DNA from: an uncultured Haliea sp. | GTDB taxonomy: Bacteria; Pseudomonadota; Gammaproteobacteria; Pseudomonadales; Halieaceae | Direction: 5' to 3' | Length of the DNA stretch: 64,000 nucleotides | NCBI GenBank assembly: GCA_913061145.1 | Contig: CAJXUQ010000003.1 | Location: 59,208-123,207 of the forward strand | Shown here: one piece after another, positions 15,122 to 23,769 of the stretch | Numbering within the stretch: the stretch's first letter is position 1 | How the letters are laid out: each line of letters opens with the position of its first letter | Notes under the pieces: model-generated | The model's database searches: none | Told to the model about the DNA's origin: nothing | Seen by the model: only the letters and a program-made list of their open reading frames with translations | Program-made: the position numbers and the translations under genes

Positions 15122-15802
15122 TCAGGCCTCACTGTGGAATACAACAAAATCGTCAACCGCTGCGCGCTCGGTGATACAGCGATTGGCGGCGGCCTCCGGG
15201 TCCGGATAGCCGAAGGAGATACCGAACATGAGCTTGTGCGCCGGATCGACCTGCAACGCCGTGCGCAGCTGCTCAGCCTGAAAGCCGAGCGCCGTTTGCG
15301 GGCAGGAACCCAAACCCTGTGCGGTCATGCTCAACATCAGGGTCTGCGCAAACATCCCGAGATCGCAGGCCTCGCGCAGGCCAAACGGTTCTGGCAGGAA
15401 CAGGAAGGCAACGTGCGGCGCATCAAAGAAAGTAAAGTTGCGCATGAAAGCCTCCTGCCGACGCGCCTTGTCCTCCCGTGCAATGCCCATGGCATCATAC
15501 AGCGCCTGCGCTGCAGCGTACTGGCGTGTTTTGTACTCGCCCTCGTAGACGCCATCATAGGGGAAGTCCATGCTGATACGCCCCGCCATGAACTCGGCAG
15601 GCAGCAGTGCCCGCAGCGTCTCCAGTTTTGGACCCGACGCCACGTGCACGATCCAGGGTTGCGTGTTGCAGTTGCTCGGCGCACAGGCGGCATCGGCAAA
15701 AATCTGGCGCAACGCCCGCTCAGGCACGGGCTTGGGCAGAAAAGCGCGCAGGGAGCGGCGCTGGCGCACCAGGGTGCTGAAGGTGGATGAGTGATCTGAC
15801 AT
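15122..15802 (-). CDS. nitroreductase-family flavoprotein
   Basis: The 226-residue FMN-dependent oxidoreductase has RQRRSLRAFLPKPV near the N terminus (phosphate-binding arginines), APSNCNTQPWIVHV near residue 50 and GLGSCPQTALGF in the second half. Unlike the YdjA-like protein at 5255 it is of the longer NfnB-type family with a central insertion around residues 85-115. The start at 15802 follows a GAGG. It lies between two crotonase genes in an acyl-CoA operon, so it may reduce an enoyl-CoA or quinone-like intermediate. That role is inference from context. Confidence 0.8.
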   Translation of the reverse strand: MSDHSSTFSTLVRQRRSLRAFLPKPVPERALRQIFADAACAPSNCNTQPWIVHVASGPKLETLRALLPAEFMAGRISMDFPYDGVYEGEYKTRQYAAAQALYDAMGIAREDKARRQEAFMRNFTFFDAPHVAFLFLPEPFGLREACDLGMFAQTLMLSMTAQGLGSCPQTALGFQAEQLRTALQVDPAHKLMFGISFGYPDPEAAANRCITERAAVDDFVVFHSEA

Positions 15803-15886
15803 ACAAAGGCCTCGGGCTAATCGGTTAAAGCGCGTCATTATGCGCAGCAAAAGGCCACCGAACCAGTCGGGCGGCCCATAGCGCCA

Positions 15887-16705
15887 TCACTCACCGCGAA
15901 AATGCGCCGGGCGTTTTTCCTTGAAAGCCCGCATTCCCTCTTTCGCATCGGCGGAAGCAAACACGGGGCCGGCCAGGGCATCCGAGGCGCGCATGGCATC
16001 GTCTTCGGACATGCACTCCTGATGCTCGCGCAGGGAACGCGTGACGGCGGCAACGGCCAGCGGTGCATTGGCGCAGATTTTGGCCGCATAATCACGGGCT
16101 GCCGCCAGCGTGGTGCCCGGCGCAACCAGCTTGTTCACGAGGCCCCACTCCAGCGCCTGCCGGGCACTGATGTGCTCACCGCAGAGCAGCATTTCAGCCG
16201 CCAGGCAGTAGGGAATCTGACGGCGCAGGCGCACGGTTGAACCGGCCATCGGATACAAGCCCCGTGCCACTTCGGTGACACCGAATACGGCGTCTTCTGC
16301 CGCCACCCGAATATCGGTACCTTGCAGGATTTCTGTTCCTCCCGCCAGGGCGTAGCCCTCCACGGCGAGTATCAGCGGTTTTGCCGGCCGGTTGTCGCGC
16401 AACAGGGCCTGCCAGTGCAGGTTGGGGACGTCGGCCATCAACGCCATGAACTCGTCACTGGCGCCCTGGTCACCCTCGGCCCCGGCTTTCAGGTCCATGC
16501 CCGCACAGAACGTATCGCCACGCGCGGTGAGAATCGCACAGCGCAAAGCGGGATCCTCATCCAGCAGACGCCAGGCCCGGTAGAGGCCCAGCAGCATTGC
16601 CGGATTGAACGCATTCTTGGCCTCGGGGCGATTCAGGGTAACGATAAGCACACCGCCATCCTGCTGCACCAGGCAGCTTGAGGTGCTGATAGCCAGTTCT
16701 TGCAC
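15887..16705 (-). CDS. enoyl-CoA hydratase (crotonase family)
   Basis: A GTG start at 16705 preceded by AAGGAGAATA is chosen over a longer open frame, giving 272 residues. Both catalytic glutamates of true hydratases are present: Glu125 in GGTE and Glu145 in VTEVARGLYP, spaced 20 as in rat mitochondrial hydratase. The oxyanion motif CAGMDL lies near 67-72. It should hydrate 2-enoyl-CoA to 3-hydroxyacyl-CoA. It follows the acyl-CoA synthetase gene after 31 bp. Confidence 0.85.
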   Translation of the reverse strand: MQELAISTSSCLVQQDGGVLIVTLNRPEAKNAFNPAMLLGLYRAWRLLDEDPALRCAILTARGDTFCAGMDLKAGAEGDQGASDEFMALMADVPNLHWQALLRDNRPAKPLILAVEGYALAGGTEILQGTDIRVAAEDAVFGVTEVARGLYPMAGSTVRLRRQIPYCLAAEMLLCGEHISARQALEWGLVNKLVAPGTTLAAARDYAAKICANAPLAVAAVTRSLREHQECMSEDDAMRASDALAGPVFASADAKEGMRAFKEKRPAHFRGE

Positions 16706-16736
16706 GGTTATTCTCCTTGGTCTGTGGCCAGTTTGG

Positions 16737-18365
16737 CTAATTGACGCGATGCTCGCCGGAGAGCGCAATGTCCAGCGCCTTCGGGTAGGCCGGCTTGCCG
16801 CTGGGCGCGCGCGGCACTTCAGGGACCACATGGACTTCCCGCGGCACCTTGTAGCCAGCCACATGCTTGCGGGCCTCCTCCTGCAGTGAAGACAGGCTCA
16901 GTGCGTGTCCGTCACGCAACGCCACCACCGCCGTGACCTTGCTCCCCAGCCGCTCGTCGGGTGTGCCAACCACCAGGCAGTCAAACACCGCAGGATGGTT
17001 TTTCAATGCCTGCTCAACCTCTTCCGGGAACACCTTTTCGCCACCGGTGTTAATGCAATTGGAGCCGCGACCGTACACGGTGATGGTATTGTCCTGCTCC
17101 AGTCGCGCTTCATCTCCGGTCAGCAACCACAGCGTGTCATTGACCGGAACAAACGTTGCGGCGGTCTTTGCAGGGTCGTTGTAATACCCGATCGGGATGT
17201 GGCCACTGCGTGAAAAGATCCCCTTCTCGCCCGGCGTGACTTCACGATAGCTCCCGTCCTCAGCTCGGGCAAGCACCGACATGAACTCGCTGCGCGCCAC
17301 ATTGCCCAACCCCTCTCCGGGTTTGCCACCGCCATCGGCACCCATTGCCCCCGACTCTGATGAACCGAAACTGTTCATAACCATGATGTTCGGCAACAGC
17401 TCGCGAAATGCCGCCTGCTTGCTGGCAGAGAACACAGCGCCGCCCGACCCCACAGCAAACACGGAACTCAGGTCCCAGCGCCCCGGATTCGCCTGCAGCG
17501 CATCCAGCAACGGTACAGCCATGGCATCTCCGACTATGGTCAACGAGTTAACCCGCTCACGCTCGACAATATCCCAGACCTCCTCGGCTACCAGGTGATG
17601 CGCCGGATTGAGCACCAGAACGTTGCCCGACAGCAACTGGATACAGGCATACCACCAGCAGGCGCCATGCATCAGCGGTGCCAGGGCAATACCGACAATG
17701 GCAAAGTCGCCGATGCGCTCAGCGATCTGTTCGGGCTGTGTGATGACGCCGTCGGGGTGAAAATAGCCGCCGCCGCCCATCGCCGCATAGAACACATGCT
17801 TGTGTGGCCACATCACGCCCTTGGGCATCCCTGTGGTGCCACCGGTATAGAGAATGAACAGGTCGTCGTCAGCGCGTTCGGGGAAATCCCGCTCGGCACT
17901 CTGGCCAGCCAGCGCCTGTTCATAGGCGATGCTGCCGATGGCATCGGTGGCGCCGCCGCTGCTGTCGTCCACGTGGATAAACGTCTTTAGGGCCGGCGCC
18001 GTCCCACGCACTGCCGCGATATGCGGCGCAAATTCGCGATGATGGATACAGGCCACGAGATCGGCGTTACTGAGGATATAGGCCAGTTCCTCTTCAACGT
18101 AGCGGTAGTTGATGTTGATCGGCACCGCGCGCAGTTTGAAGCAGGCGAGCATGCCCTCCAGGTATTCGTTACAGTTATACAGGTACAAGCCGACATGCTG
18201 GCCGGCCTGAACACCCTGCCCGGCGAGAAAATGCGCGAGGCGGTTGGCGCGCTGTTCAAGCTGCAGGTAGGTGGAGCGCTGTTGACCACAGATCAGCGCA
18301 GTGCGGTCCGGAACCCGGTCCGCCACCAGTTCAAACAGGTCGGCGATATTGAAGTGACGGGGCAT
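16737..18365 (-). CDS. acyl-CoA synthetase, FadD19-like
   Basis: The 542-residue AMP-forming ligase activates a carboxylic acid to its CoA thioester in the cytoplasm. Seen are the P-loop YTGGTTGMPKG (about residues 172-182), the SFGSSESG motif, the LLTGDEARLEQD and GRGSNCINTGGEK hinge region, and the C-terminal catalytic Lys in APSGKPAYPK. Its opening, FNIADLFELVADRVPDRTAL, and overall pattern resemble mycobacterial FadD19/FadD17 enzymes that activate sterol side chains. It is the first gene of a leftward operon and is divergent from an HsaC-like dioxygenase. Substrate identity is inferred only. Confidence 0.82.
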   Translation of the reverse strand: MPRHFNIADLFELVADRVPDRTALICGQQRSTYLQLEQRANRLAHFLAGQGVQAGQHVGLYLYNCNEYLEGMLACFKLRAVPININYRYVEEELAYILSNADLVACIHHREFAPHIAAVRGTAPALKTFIHVDDSSGGATDAIGSIAYEQALAGQSAERDFPERADDDLFILYTGGTTGMPKGVMWPHKHVFYAAMGGGGYFHPDGVITQPEQIAERIGDFAIVGIALAPLMHGACWWYACIQLLSGNVLVLNPAHHLVAEEVWDIVERERVNSLTIVGDAMAVPLLDALQANPGRWDLSSVFAVGSGGAVFSASKQAAFRELLPNIMVMNSFGSSESGAMGADGGGKPGEGLGNVARSEFMSVLARAEDGSYREVTPGEKGIFSRSGHIPIGYYNDPAKTAATFVPVNDTLWLLTGDEARLEQDNTITVYGRGSNCINTGGEKVFPEEVEQALKNHPAVFDCLVVGTPDERLGSKVTAVVALRDGHALSLSSLQEEARKHVAGYKVPREVHVVPEVPRAPSGKPAYPKALDIALSGEHRVN

Positions 18366-18432
18366 GCTGTGTCTCCGCTATTATTCGGTTGTTGTCCACC
18401 GTCCGTGAACACCCTGCTGAGTATTCTACAGT

Positions 18433-18444
18433 GCTGGCGCCAGC
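18433..18444. promoter_or_regulatory. 12-bp perfect palindrome in divergent promoter region
   Basis: GCTGGCGCCAGC lies in the 251-bp gap (18366-18616) between the acyl-CoA synthetase and extradiol dioxygenase genes. Its central position suits an operator shared by the two divergent units. No clear promoter hexamers were found in the gap. Confidence 0.3.
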
Positions 18445-18616
18445 TCAATGACCCAGGGGCAACTGTCAGTGACATTCTTGCTCTGGGGTGCCATCGGGCT
18501 CTGGGGTTTCCCTGCTTATACCAGCCACCCTGTCTCGCGACACTGCACTGTGCCTGCGACAGATTCGCCCTTACTATGGACGGAGAAGATGTCTTTCACT
18601 CCGAGGAGAACACCGC

Positions 18617-19522
18617 ATGAGTATTGCTGCCATTGGCTACCTGAGAATCGCCGCCACCGATACGGACGCCTGGATGGCTTTCGGTACGGGCGTACTGGGC
18701 CTCATGGACGCGGCGCGCAAAGACGCAGCCGGCGCGCGTTTCCTACGCATGGACAACCACCCGTTCCGCTTCATGATCGAACCCGCCAGCAAGGATGGCC
18801 TGATCGCCGCAGGCCTTGAGTGCCGCGGTCGCGGCGAATGGCTGGCACTGTGCGAACGCCTGGGCAGCGCCGGACACACACTGCAGGCAGGCCCCGCCGA
18901 TCAGGCGGCGCGGCGCTGCGTGACTGAGTACGTTACCGTGGAGGACCCCTGCGGGAATACCCTCGAACTCTACTATGGCCGTCGCCTGGACTATGCGCCG
19001 CTAATTTCCCCTACGGGGGTCAAGCAGTTCATCACCGGCGACGAGTACACCGGCGACATGGGTTTTGGACATGCCGTGCTGCCGACGCCTGACCTGGAGG
19101 CAGCGGCCCACTTCTACACGGAGCTGCTCGGTCTGGGCGTCAGCGACACCCTGTATCCACCGCTGCCGGAGGGCGCCCCCGAGACCACCATCCTGTTTCT
19201 GCACGCTGACAACCCGCGACAGCATTCGCTCGCGCTGTACAATCACCCGTACACCGGCGGAGTTGTGCACATCATGGTCGAGGTGAGCAGCTTAGACGAA
19301 GTCGGGCGCGCGATGGATCGGGCAAAGGCCGGAGGCCACCCCATCCTCGCCAGCCTGGGCCGGCACGTGAACGACAACATGTGCTCGTTCTACGTGGTCG
19401 CCCCTGGCGGTATCGCCGTGGAATACGGCTACGACGGCCTGCTGGTCGACTGGGAGACCTATACCCCAACGGTCAGCACAGAAGGCGATTACTGGGGCCA
19501 CGAGTACAACTTCCCGGGCTGA
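18617..19522 (+). CDS. type I extradiol dioxygenase, HsaC/BphC-like
   Basis: The 301-residue protein is a two-domain vicinal-oxygen-chelate ring-cleavage enzyme. The Fe(II) ligands are visible as His152 (GFGHAVL), His218 (GVVHIMVEV) and Glu269 (AVEYGYDG), with the acid-base His203 (PRQHSLA) and the GRHVNDNMCSFYV segment typical of the BphC/HsaC branch. HsaC cleaves the catecholic A/B-ring product in steroid degradation and BphC cleaves dihydroxybiphenyl. GGAG precedes the ATG at 18617, which gives the same length as HsaC. Pairing with a FadD19-like ligase favours a steroid or aromatic route, but most genes of such a pathway are not in the window. Confidence 0.87.
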   Translation: MSIAAIGYLRIAATDTDAWMAFGTGVLGLMDAARKDAAGARFLRMDNHPFRFMIEPASKDGLIAAGLECRGRGEWLALCERLGSAGHTLQAGPADQAARRCVTEYVTVEDPCGNTLELYYGRRLDYAPLISPTGVKQFITGDEYTGDMGFGHAVLPTPDLEAAAHFYTELLGLGVSDTLYPPLPEGAPETTILFLHADNPRQHSLALYNHPYTGGVVHIMVEVSSLDEVGRAMDRAKAGGHPILASLGRHVNDNMCSFYVVAPGGIAVEYGYDGLLVDWETYTPTVSTEGDYWGHEYNFPG

Positions 19523-19525
19523 CCC

Positions 19526-20275
19526 TCAGGGCACCTCTACCGTCACCGGTATCCACCGGTCGATGATGTATTCCAGGGTGCCGTTCGCGCGCATGGTCGC
19601 CAGCGCGCGGTTCAACTCCGCGGCCAGGGCCGGTGCATCGCTACGCACCGCCCAGGCCAGCTGTTCTTCCGTCAGAAAGTGGTACTGGCTGATCAGATCA
19701 GGGTAATCGTCGGAGGTGGCCAGCAGCCAGCTGGTCGGTGCGTCATGTACGAAGAGGTCAATCGACCCCGCGCGCAGGGCGGCGAGGCCCGCTGCCACAT
19801 CCTTGAAGGGCGTAATCTGTGCCGCAGTCAGCTCGGCGCGCGCCCAGTCCTCACCGGTGGTCGCAGCCTCCACACCCACCCGGGTGTCCTCACGGAAAAC
19901 GGACCATGGCTGGCCGAAACGGGCAACGCTATCGATGCGCATGATGGCCATCTGACCGGCTTGCAGATACGGGTCGAGGAACGTCACCTGTTGTGCGCGC
20001 TCGGGGGTATAGCTCATCCCGGACATGATGATGTCTATGCGCCCCGCTTGCAGCGCCTCCAGCAATCCGTCAAAAGGCATCGCCAGCAGTTGCGCCGGAC
20101 GGCCGATAATCTCACCCAGAGCCCTGGCGCTATCCGCTTCCACGCCGACGATGCGCTCGCCATCGTAGTAGGCGAGGGGCGGCCGATCCGGCGCCACACC
20201 CACCCGCAGCGGATCGGCGTATGCGGCTGCGCCGAACAGCGCCATGGAGCAGAGGAGCATCAGCAGTCTTTTCAT
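19526..20275 (-). CDS. periplasmic amino-acid-type solute-binding protein (family 3)
   Basis: The 249-residue protein has a signal peptide (MKRLLMLLCSMALFGAAAYA, about residues 1-20) and the bilobal family-3 binding fold: LRVGVAPDRPPLAYY at the start, GRIDIIMSGMSYTPERAQQV, and GSIDLFVHDAPTSWLLA in the second lobe. Such proteins bind amino acids or small acids for an ABC importer, but no permease or ATPase gene is adjacent, so it may instead be a sensor-like or orphan binding protein. The start at 20275 has GTGAGG ahead of it. It follows the MFS gene after 38 bp. Confidence 0.8.
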   Translation of the reverse strand: MKRLLMLLCSMALFGAAAYADPLRVGVAPDRPPLAYYDGERIVGVEADSARALGEIIGRPAQLLAMPFDGLLEALQAGRIDIIMSGMSYTPERAQQVTFLDPYLQAGQMAIMRIDSVARFGQPWSVFREDTRVGVEAATTGEDWARAELTAAQITPFKDVAAGLAALRAGSIDLFVHDAPTSWLLATSDDYPDLISQYHFLTEEQLAWAVRSDAPALAAELNRALATMRANGTLEYIIDRWIPVTVEVP

Positions 20276-20313
20276 TGCGGGCCTCACAAGGGTCATCATC
20301 AATAGGGCCGGAT

Positions 20314-21651
20314 TCATCCGGACACCGAGGGTAGGGACAGAGAACGGTAGCTCGCCAGGGCGCCCAGGGCGATCAACAGTGCAAGCACGGCTGCGGTGCC
20401 AAAGGCGGCATCAACAAGACCGAGCCCGGCACCCGCAAACAACAGCACGCCGATGGCTGTATTGCTGACCGCGGTGTACTGGGCCCGGTTTTCACCGGAC
20501 GCCATATCCACAAGGTAGGTCTTGCGCCCTACCCTCGCGCCCTGGTGCGCGACAGCTGCCGTGAAGACCAGAACAGCACCGGTCACACCGTGGCCCAGGG
20601 CAGCAGGGTGGACTGCTTGCAGTGCCACCGCCACGGCCACCACGCCAGTGGACAATGCGGCTGCCGCCGCCATGACGTGATGCGCTGCGCGGTCTGCCCA
20701 GCGCCCCCAGAACGCGGCAGACAACAGGCCCGCCGCCCCTTCCGCCAGCAACAGGGCCGCAAAACTGAGCAGCTGGGCGTCCGCCGCCTGCTGCAACAGC
20801 ACAACAAGATAGGGAATGGCAAAGGCCGTGCCAATCAGCAGCGCTCTGGCGACCACGAAACGACGGAACTGTTTGTCCGTGCGCAGCAGCCCAAGGCTGC
20901 GCAGTGCCTCCGCAAAGGCATTGCCACCTCCCTCCGTGGCACCCGGCACCTCTGGTACTGCTGCAAACACAGCGGCGGCAAGAAACCAGAGCCCTGCTGC
21001 GAGCGCAAGAATAAGCGCGAACAAACCCGCACCGGCATCGCCGCTGCGTCCGCTCACGTCGGGAAACAGCATCAGGACGATCGCAACCAGCAGGGTGACT
21101 GCCCCGGCTGCGGAGGCGGCGAGGCCGGTCAACCGGCCTCGCCGGGCCTTGGATACCGTTTTTCCCAGGACATCTTTGGCCGCTACCGAACACACGCCCC
21201 GCGCCAGGCTGAAGCAGGCCAGGCAGACGATAATCGCACACCCCAGCGACGCGCCCTGCAACACAAGCACGGCCGCCACCATGCCGCACAGCGCCAGGCC
21301 CTGCACGACACTACCGAAGACCCAGAAATATTTGCGCAAGGCATGCTCACGAACCCACTGCGCCACGAAAAGCTGCGGCAGCAACGAGAGCGACTCGCGT
21401 ACCGGCACGAGAAGTGCCACAAAAGCCGCCGGTGCACCCAATGCCGACAACATCCAGGCCAGCACCAGCCGGCTGCTGGTGAGGGCATCGCCCACCTTGT
21501 TCAGGGTCTGTGCCAACCACTGCAGCAGAAATGCCCGGGGTTGCTCATCGCAGGCGGCATCGGGAATATCACGACAAACGCGGGCGTCCTCATCCTCCAC
21601 CAGCAAGCTGTACACCCTGTCCGGCAAGCCGTTTGCAGTGCTGCGTGTCAC
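20314..21651 (-). CDS. MFS transporter
   Basis: The 445-residue inner membrane protein has about twelve hydrophobic segments and the charged loop SKARRGRLTG between transmembrane halves that is common in major facilitator proteins. The roughly 50-residue hydrophilic N terminus is longer than usual. The substrate cannot be named. It lies 3 bp after the RIO kinase stop, so the kinase, this transporter and the binding protein at 19526 probably form one transcript. Confidence 0.75.
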   Translation of the reverse strand: MTRSTANGLPDRVYSLLVEDEDARVCRDIPDAACDEQPRAFLLQWLAQTLNKVGDALTSSRLVLAWMLSALGAPAAFVALLVPVRESLSLLPQLFVAQWVREHALRKYFWVFGSVVQGLALCGMVAAVLVLQGASLGCAIIVCLACFSLARGVCSVAAKDVLGKTVSKARRGRLTGLAASAAGAVTLLVAIVLMLFPDVSGRSGDAGAGLFALILALAAGLWFLAAAVFAAVPEVPGATEGGGNAFAEALRSLGLLRTDKQFRRFVVARALLIGTAFAIPYLVVLLQQAADAQLLSFAALLLAEGAAGLLSAAFWGRWADRAAHHVMAAAAALSTGVVAVAVALQAVHPAALGHGVTGAVLVFTAAVAHQGARVGRKTYLVDMASGENRAQYTAVSNTAIGVLLFAGAGLGLVDAAFGTAAVLALLIALGALASYRSLSLPSVSG

Positions 21652-21654
21652 GCG

Positions 21655-22509
21655 TCAATCGTCCTCTTCGTCCCGCAGGCGCTGCAAGCGCTCTTCCTCT
21701 TCACGCAGCGCTGCGCGAATCTCCAGCATGACACTGTCGACATCCGCGGCGTGTTCGGCATCGGCAAAGAGACCGGTCAGGTTGTGTTCGGGCGTTAACT
21801 CCCCGTCCTCAAACAGCTGCCAGATTTCCTCGCCATAGCGCGTATCGAGCACGGACGGGGCGAACAGCCCATAATAATTGGTCACCCGTTGCACATCGCG
21901 CAGGAGCATCGCACGCGCATTGTTATTGGCGGAGGCATCCACCGCCTGGGGCAAGTCAATGATGACGGGGCCATCCGGGTCCACGAGGATATTGAACTCA
22001 GACAGATCGCCGTGAATCAGCCCGGCACACAGCATGCGAACGATATAGCGCAACACCTGGGCATAGTCCTCCAGGGCCTGCTCCTCCGACATCATCACGT
22101 CGGCGAGCCGCGGCGCGACATCGCCAGCTTCATCGGTCACCAGTTCCATGAGCAGAACGCCGTCGTAGCAGCCATAGGGTTCAGGCACGCGCACGTCCGC
22201 CCGGTCGAGACGATACAGGGCGTCAACCTCCGCGTTCTGCCAGGTTTCTTCCTGCTGCTTGCGGCCGTAGCGCGAGCCCTTCTCCATGGCGCGGGCACGG
22301 CGGGTATTGCGCACTTTGCGTCCTTCCGTATACGCAGCCGCTTTCTTGAAGCTGCGCTTGTAAGCTTCTTTGTAGACTTTTGCGCAGCGCGTTCGGGTGC
22401 CGGATCGAACCACGAAAATGTCGGCTTCCTTGCCGCTCATCAATGGAAAAAGCACCTCGTCAATCAGGCCGTCCTCCACCAGGGGCTGCAGGCGAGGCGG
22501 TACTTTCAT
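21655..22509 (-). CDS. RIO-family serine protein kinase
   Basis: The 284-residue protein is a compact RIO1-type kinase. It has the glycine-poor loop SGKEADIFVV (25-34), the ATP lysine near residue 44, the catalytic loop HGDLSEFN with Asp168 and Asn173, and the metal-binding Asp185 in IIDLPQAVD. Bacterial members occur widely in gammaproteobacteria, with little known of their targets. The acidic tail (EEEERLQRLRDEEDD) is unusual for length and charge. It is divergent from the mrp operon. Confidence 0.88.
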   Translation of the reverse strand: MKVPPRLQPLVEDGLIDEVLFPLMSGKEADIFVVRSGTRTRCAKVYKEAYKRSFKKAAAYTEGRKVRNTRRARAMEKGSRYGRKQQEETWQNAEVDALYRLDRADVRVPEPYGCYDGVLLMELVTDEAGDVAPRLADVMMSEEQALEDYAQVLRYIVRMLCAGLIHGDLSEFNILVDPDGPVIIDLPQAVDASANNNARAMLLRDVQRVTNYYGLFAPSVLDTRYGEEIWQLFEDGELTPEHNLTGLFADAEHAADVDSVMLEIRAALREEEERLQRLRDEEDD

Positions 22510-22655
22510 AGGGTAGTATCCGGTACATTGGTTCGCCGCAGTCTAGCATGAAACACCGCGCTGCCACTCAGCCCGCGTCGTCACCTCCCCGGCTGTGGCA
22601 ATTGCGCGTGGCGTTAAGGTATGATTCGGGCCAAGTCCTGGAGAGCTAACCTGAT

Positions 22656-23135
22656 ATGCGCCTGATGCGGCCATTACTCGCAGTTATCGCCCTGTTCGCA
22701 GTGTGGTTACTGTGGGGCGGTTTATACAAAACGCCGGTCCTGCAGTTGGGCATTGTGTCTTGCGTGCTGGTTGTCTGGCTCACCTACCGTATGGCGCTAC
22801 CCGACCAGCAGGAGCATCGCCTTGCGCTGCTCTATCGGGTTCCCCTCTACTGGCTGTGGCTGCTCTGGGAAATGGTCGTGACCAACGTTCAGGTGCTGCG
22901 GCTGGTCCTGGGTCCGCGTTCAGCACTGTCCCCCACCATTGTGGAGGTAGACGCCAGTGCCTCCAGCAAATTCGCCCTGACCCTGCTCGGTAACTCCATC
23001 ACGCTGACGCCGGGCACCCTGACCATCAATATCGATGACACCCGGCTCACGGCCCACTGTCTCACTCGCGCCGCTGCCAAAGATCTGCGCGATGGCGCCA
23101 TGGCCCGTCGCGTCGCCGCCGTGGATCCTGACTGA
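22656..23135 (+). CDS. mnhE: Mrp antiporter subunit E
   Basis: The 159-residue protein has two to three N-terminal membrane segments (about 5-25, 30-45, 60-85) and a C-terminal soluble part with the family pattern SKFALTLLGNSITLTPGTLT near 108-127, diagnostic of MrpE/MnhE. It is the first gene of an overlapping nine-gene operon for a multi-subunit Na+ (or K+)/H+ antiporter in the inner membrane. GGAGAG lies ahead of the start. It overlaps the next gene by one base. Confidence 0.9.
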   Translation: MRLMRPLLAVIALFAVWLLWGGLYKTPVLQLGIVSCVLVVWLTYRMALPDQQEHRLALLYRVPLYWLWLLWEMVVTNVQVLRLVLGPRSALSPTIVEVDASASSKFALTLLGNSITLTPGTLTINIDDTRLTAHCLTRAAAKDLRDGAMARRVAAVDPD

Positions 23136-23437
23136 TGCTACTGGTTGCTGCCATCGCTATTCTCGTTACCATGGCGCTCGCACTTGCCCGAGCGCTCCTG
23201 GGTCCCAGCGTCTATGACCGCGTCCTGGCGGTGAACATGTTCGGCACCAAGACGGTGCTGCTGATTGCCGTCATGGCATTCATCATGGGCCGTACCGATT
23301 TCCTGGACCTGGCCCTGGCCTACGCCCTGATCAACTTTATCGGTGTTCTGGCCGTGCTCTGGTTCGTGCAGGAAAGCCGCAAGCGGCATCCGTCAGGGAA
23401 CAGCGCGCAGACGACCACAGAGAGCAACATGGAATGA
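23135..23437 (+). CDS. mnhF: Mrp antiporter subunit F
   Basis: The 100-residue protein has three transmembrane segments and the MrpF pattern ALLGPSVYDRVLAVNMFGTK near residues 20-40, followed by DFLDLALAYALINFIG. It overlaps mnhE by one base and mnhG by four, indicating translational coupling within the antiporter operon. Confidence 0.9.
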   Translation: MLLVAAIAILVTMALALARALLGPSVYDRVLAVNMFGTKTVLLIAVMAFIMGRTDFLDLALAYALINFIGVLAVLWFVQESRKRHPSGNSAQTTTESNME

Positions 23438-23769
23438 ATGGCATTCTTGAGGCCATTGCCGGCCTGCTGGTGATATCCGGCAGTCTGTTCGTGCTCGCCG
23501 GTGGCATCGGTGCACTCCGGATGCCCGACTTTTATACGCGGATTCACGGTGCCAGCCTGACCGATTCGCTGGGTCCGGTGCTCGTGCTCGGTGGCTTGAT
23601 GATCTACGCAGGCCTCTCCCTGATCACGGTGAAGCTGGCGGCTGTCATGCTCTTTCTGCTGGTCACTTCGCCAACTGCCACCTATGCACTCGCCAATGCG
23701 GCACTGCTGGCAGGATTGAAACCTGAGGGCGTAGTCCGCATGCCCGCAGACTCGGAGGACGGCGTGTGA
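23434..23769 (+). CDS. mnhG: Mrp antiporter subunit G
   Basis: The 111-residue membrane protein has three hydrophobic segments and the MrpG signature GALRMPDFYTRIHGASLTDS (about 26-45). It overlaps both neighbours by four bases (ATGA/GTGA-type junctions). Confidence 0.9.
   Translation: MNGILEAIAGLLVISGSLFVLAGGIGALRMPDFYTRIHGASLTDSLGPVLVLGGLMIYAGLSLITVKLAAVMLFLLVTSPTATYALANAALLAGLKPEGVVRMPADSEDGV

Noticed and set aside
20545..21798. 417-residue plus-strand frame opposite the MFS gene
   Set aside because: It is a shadow of the transporter and the RIO kinase end, with low-complexity Gln/Arg/His-rich translation and no family features.
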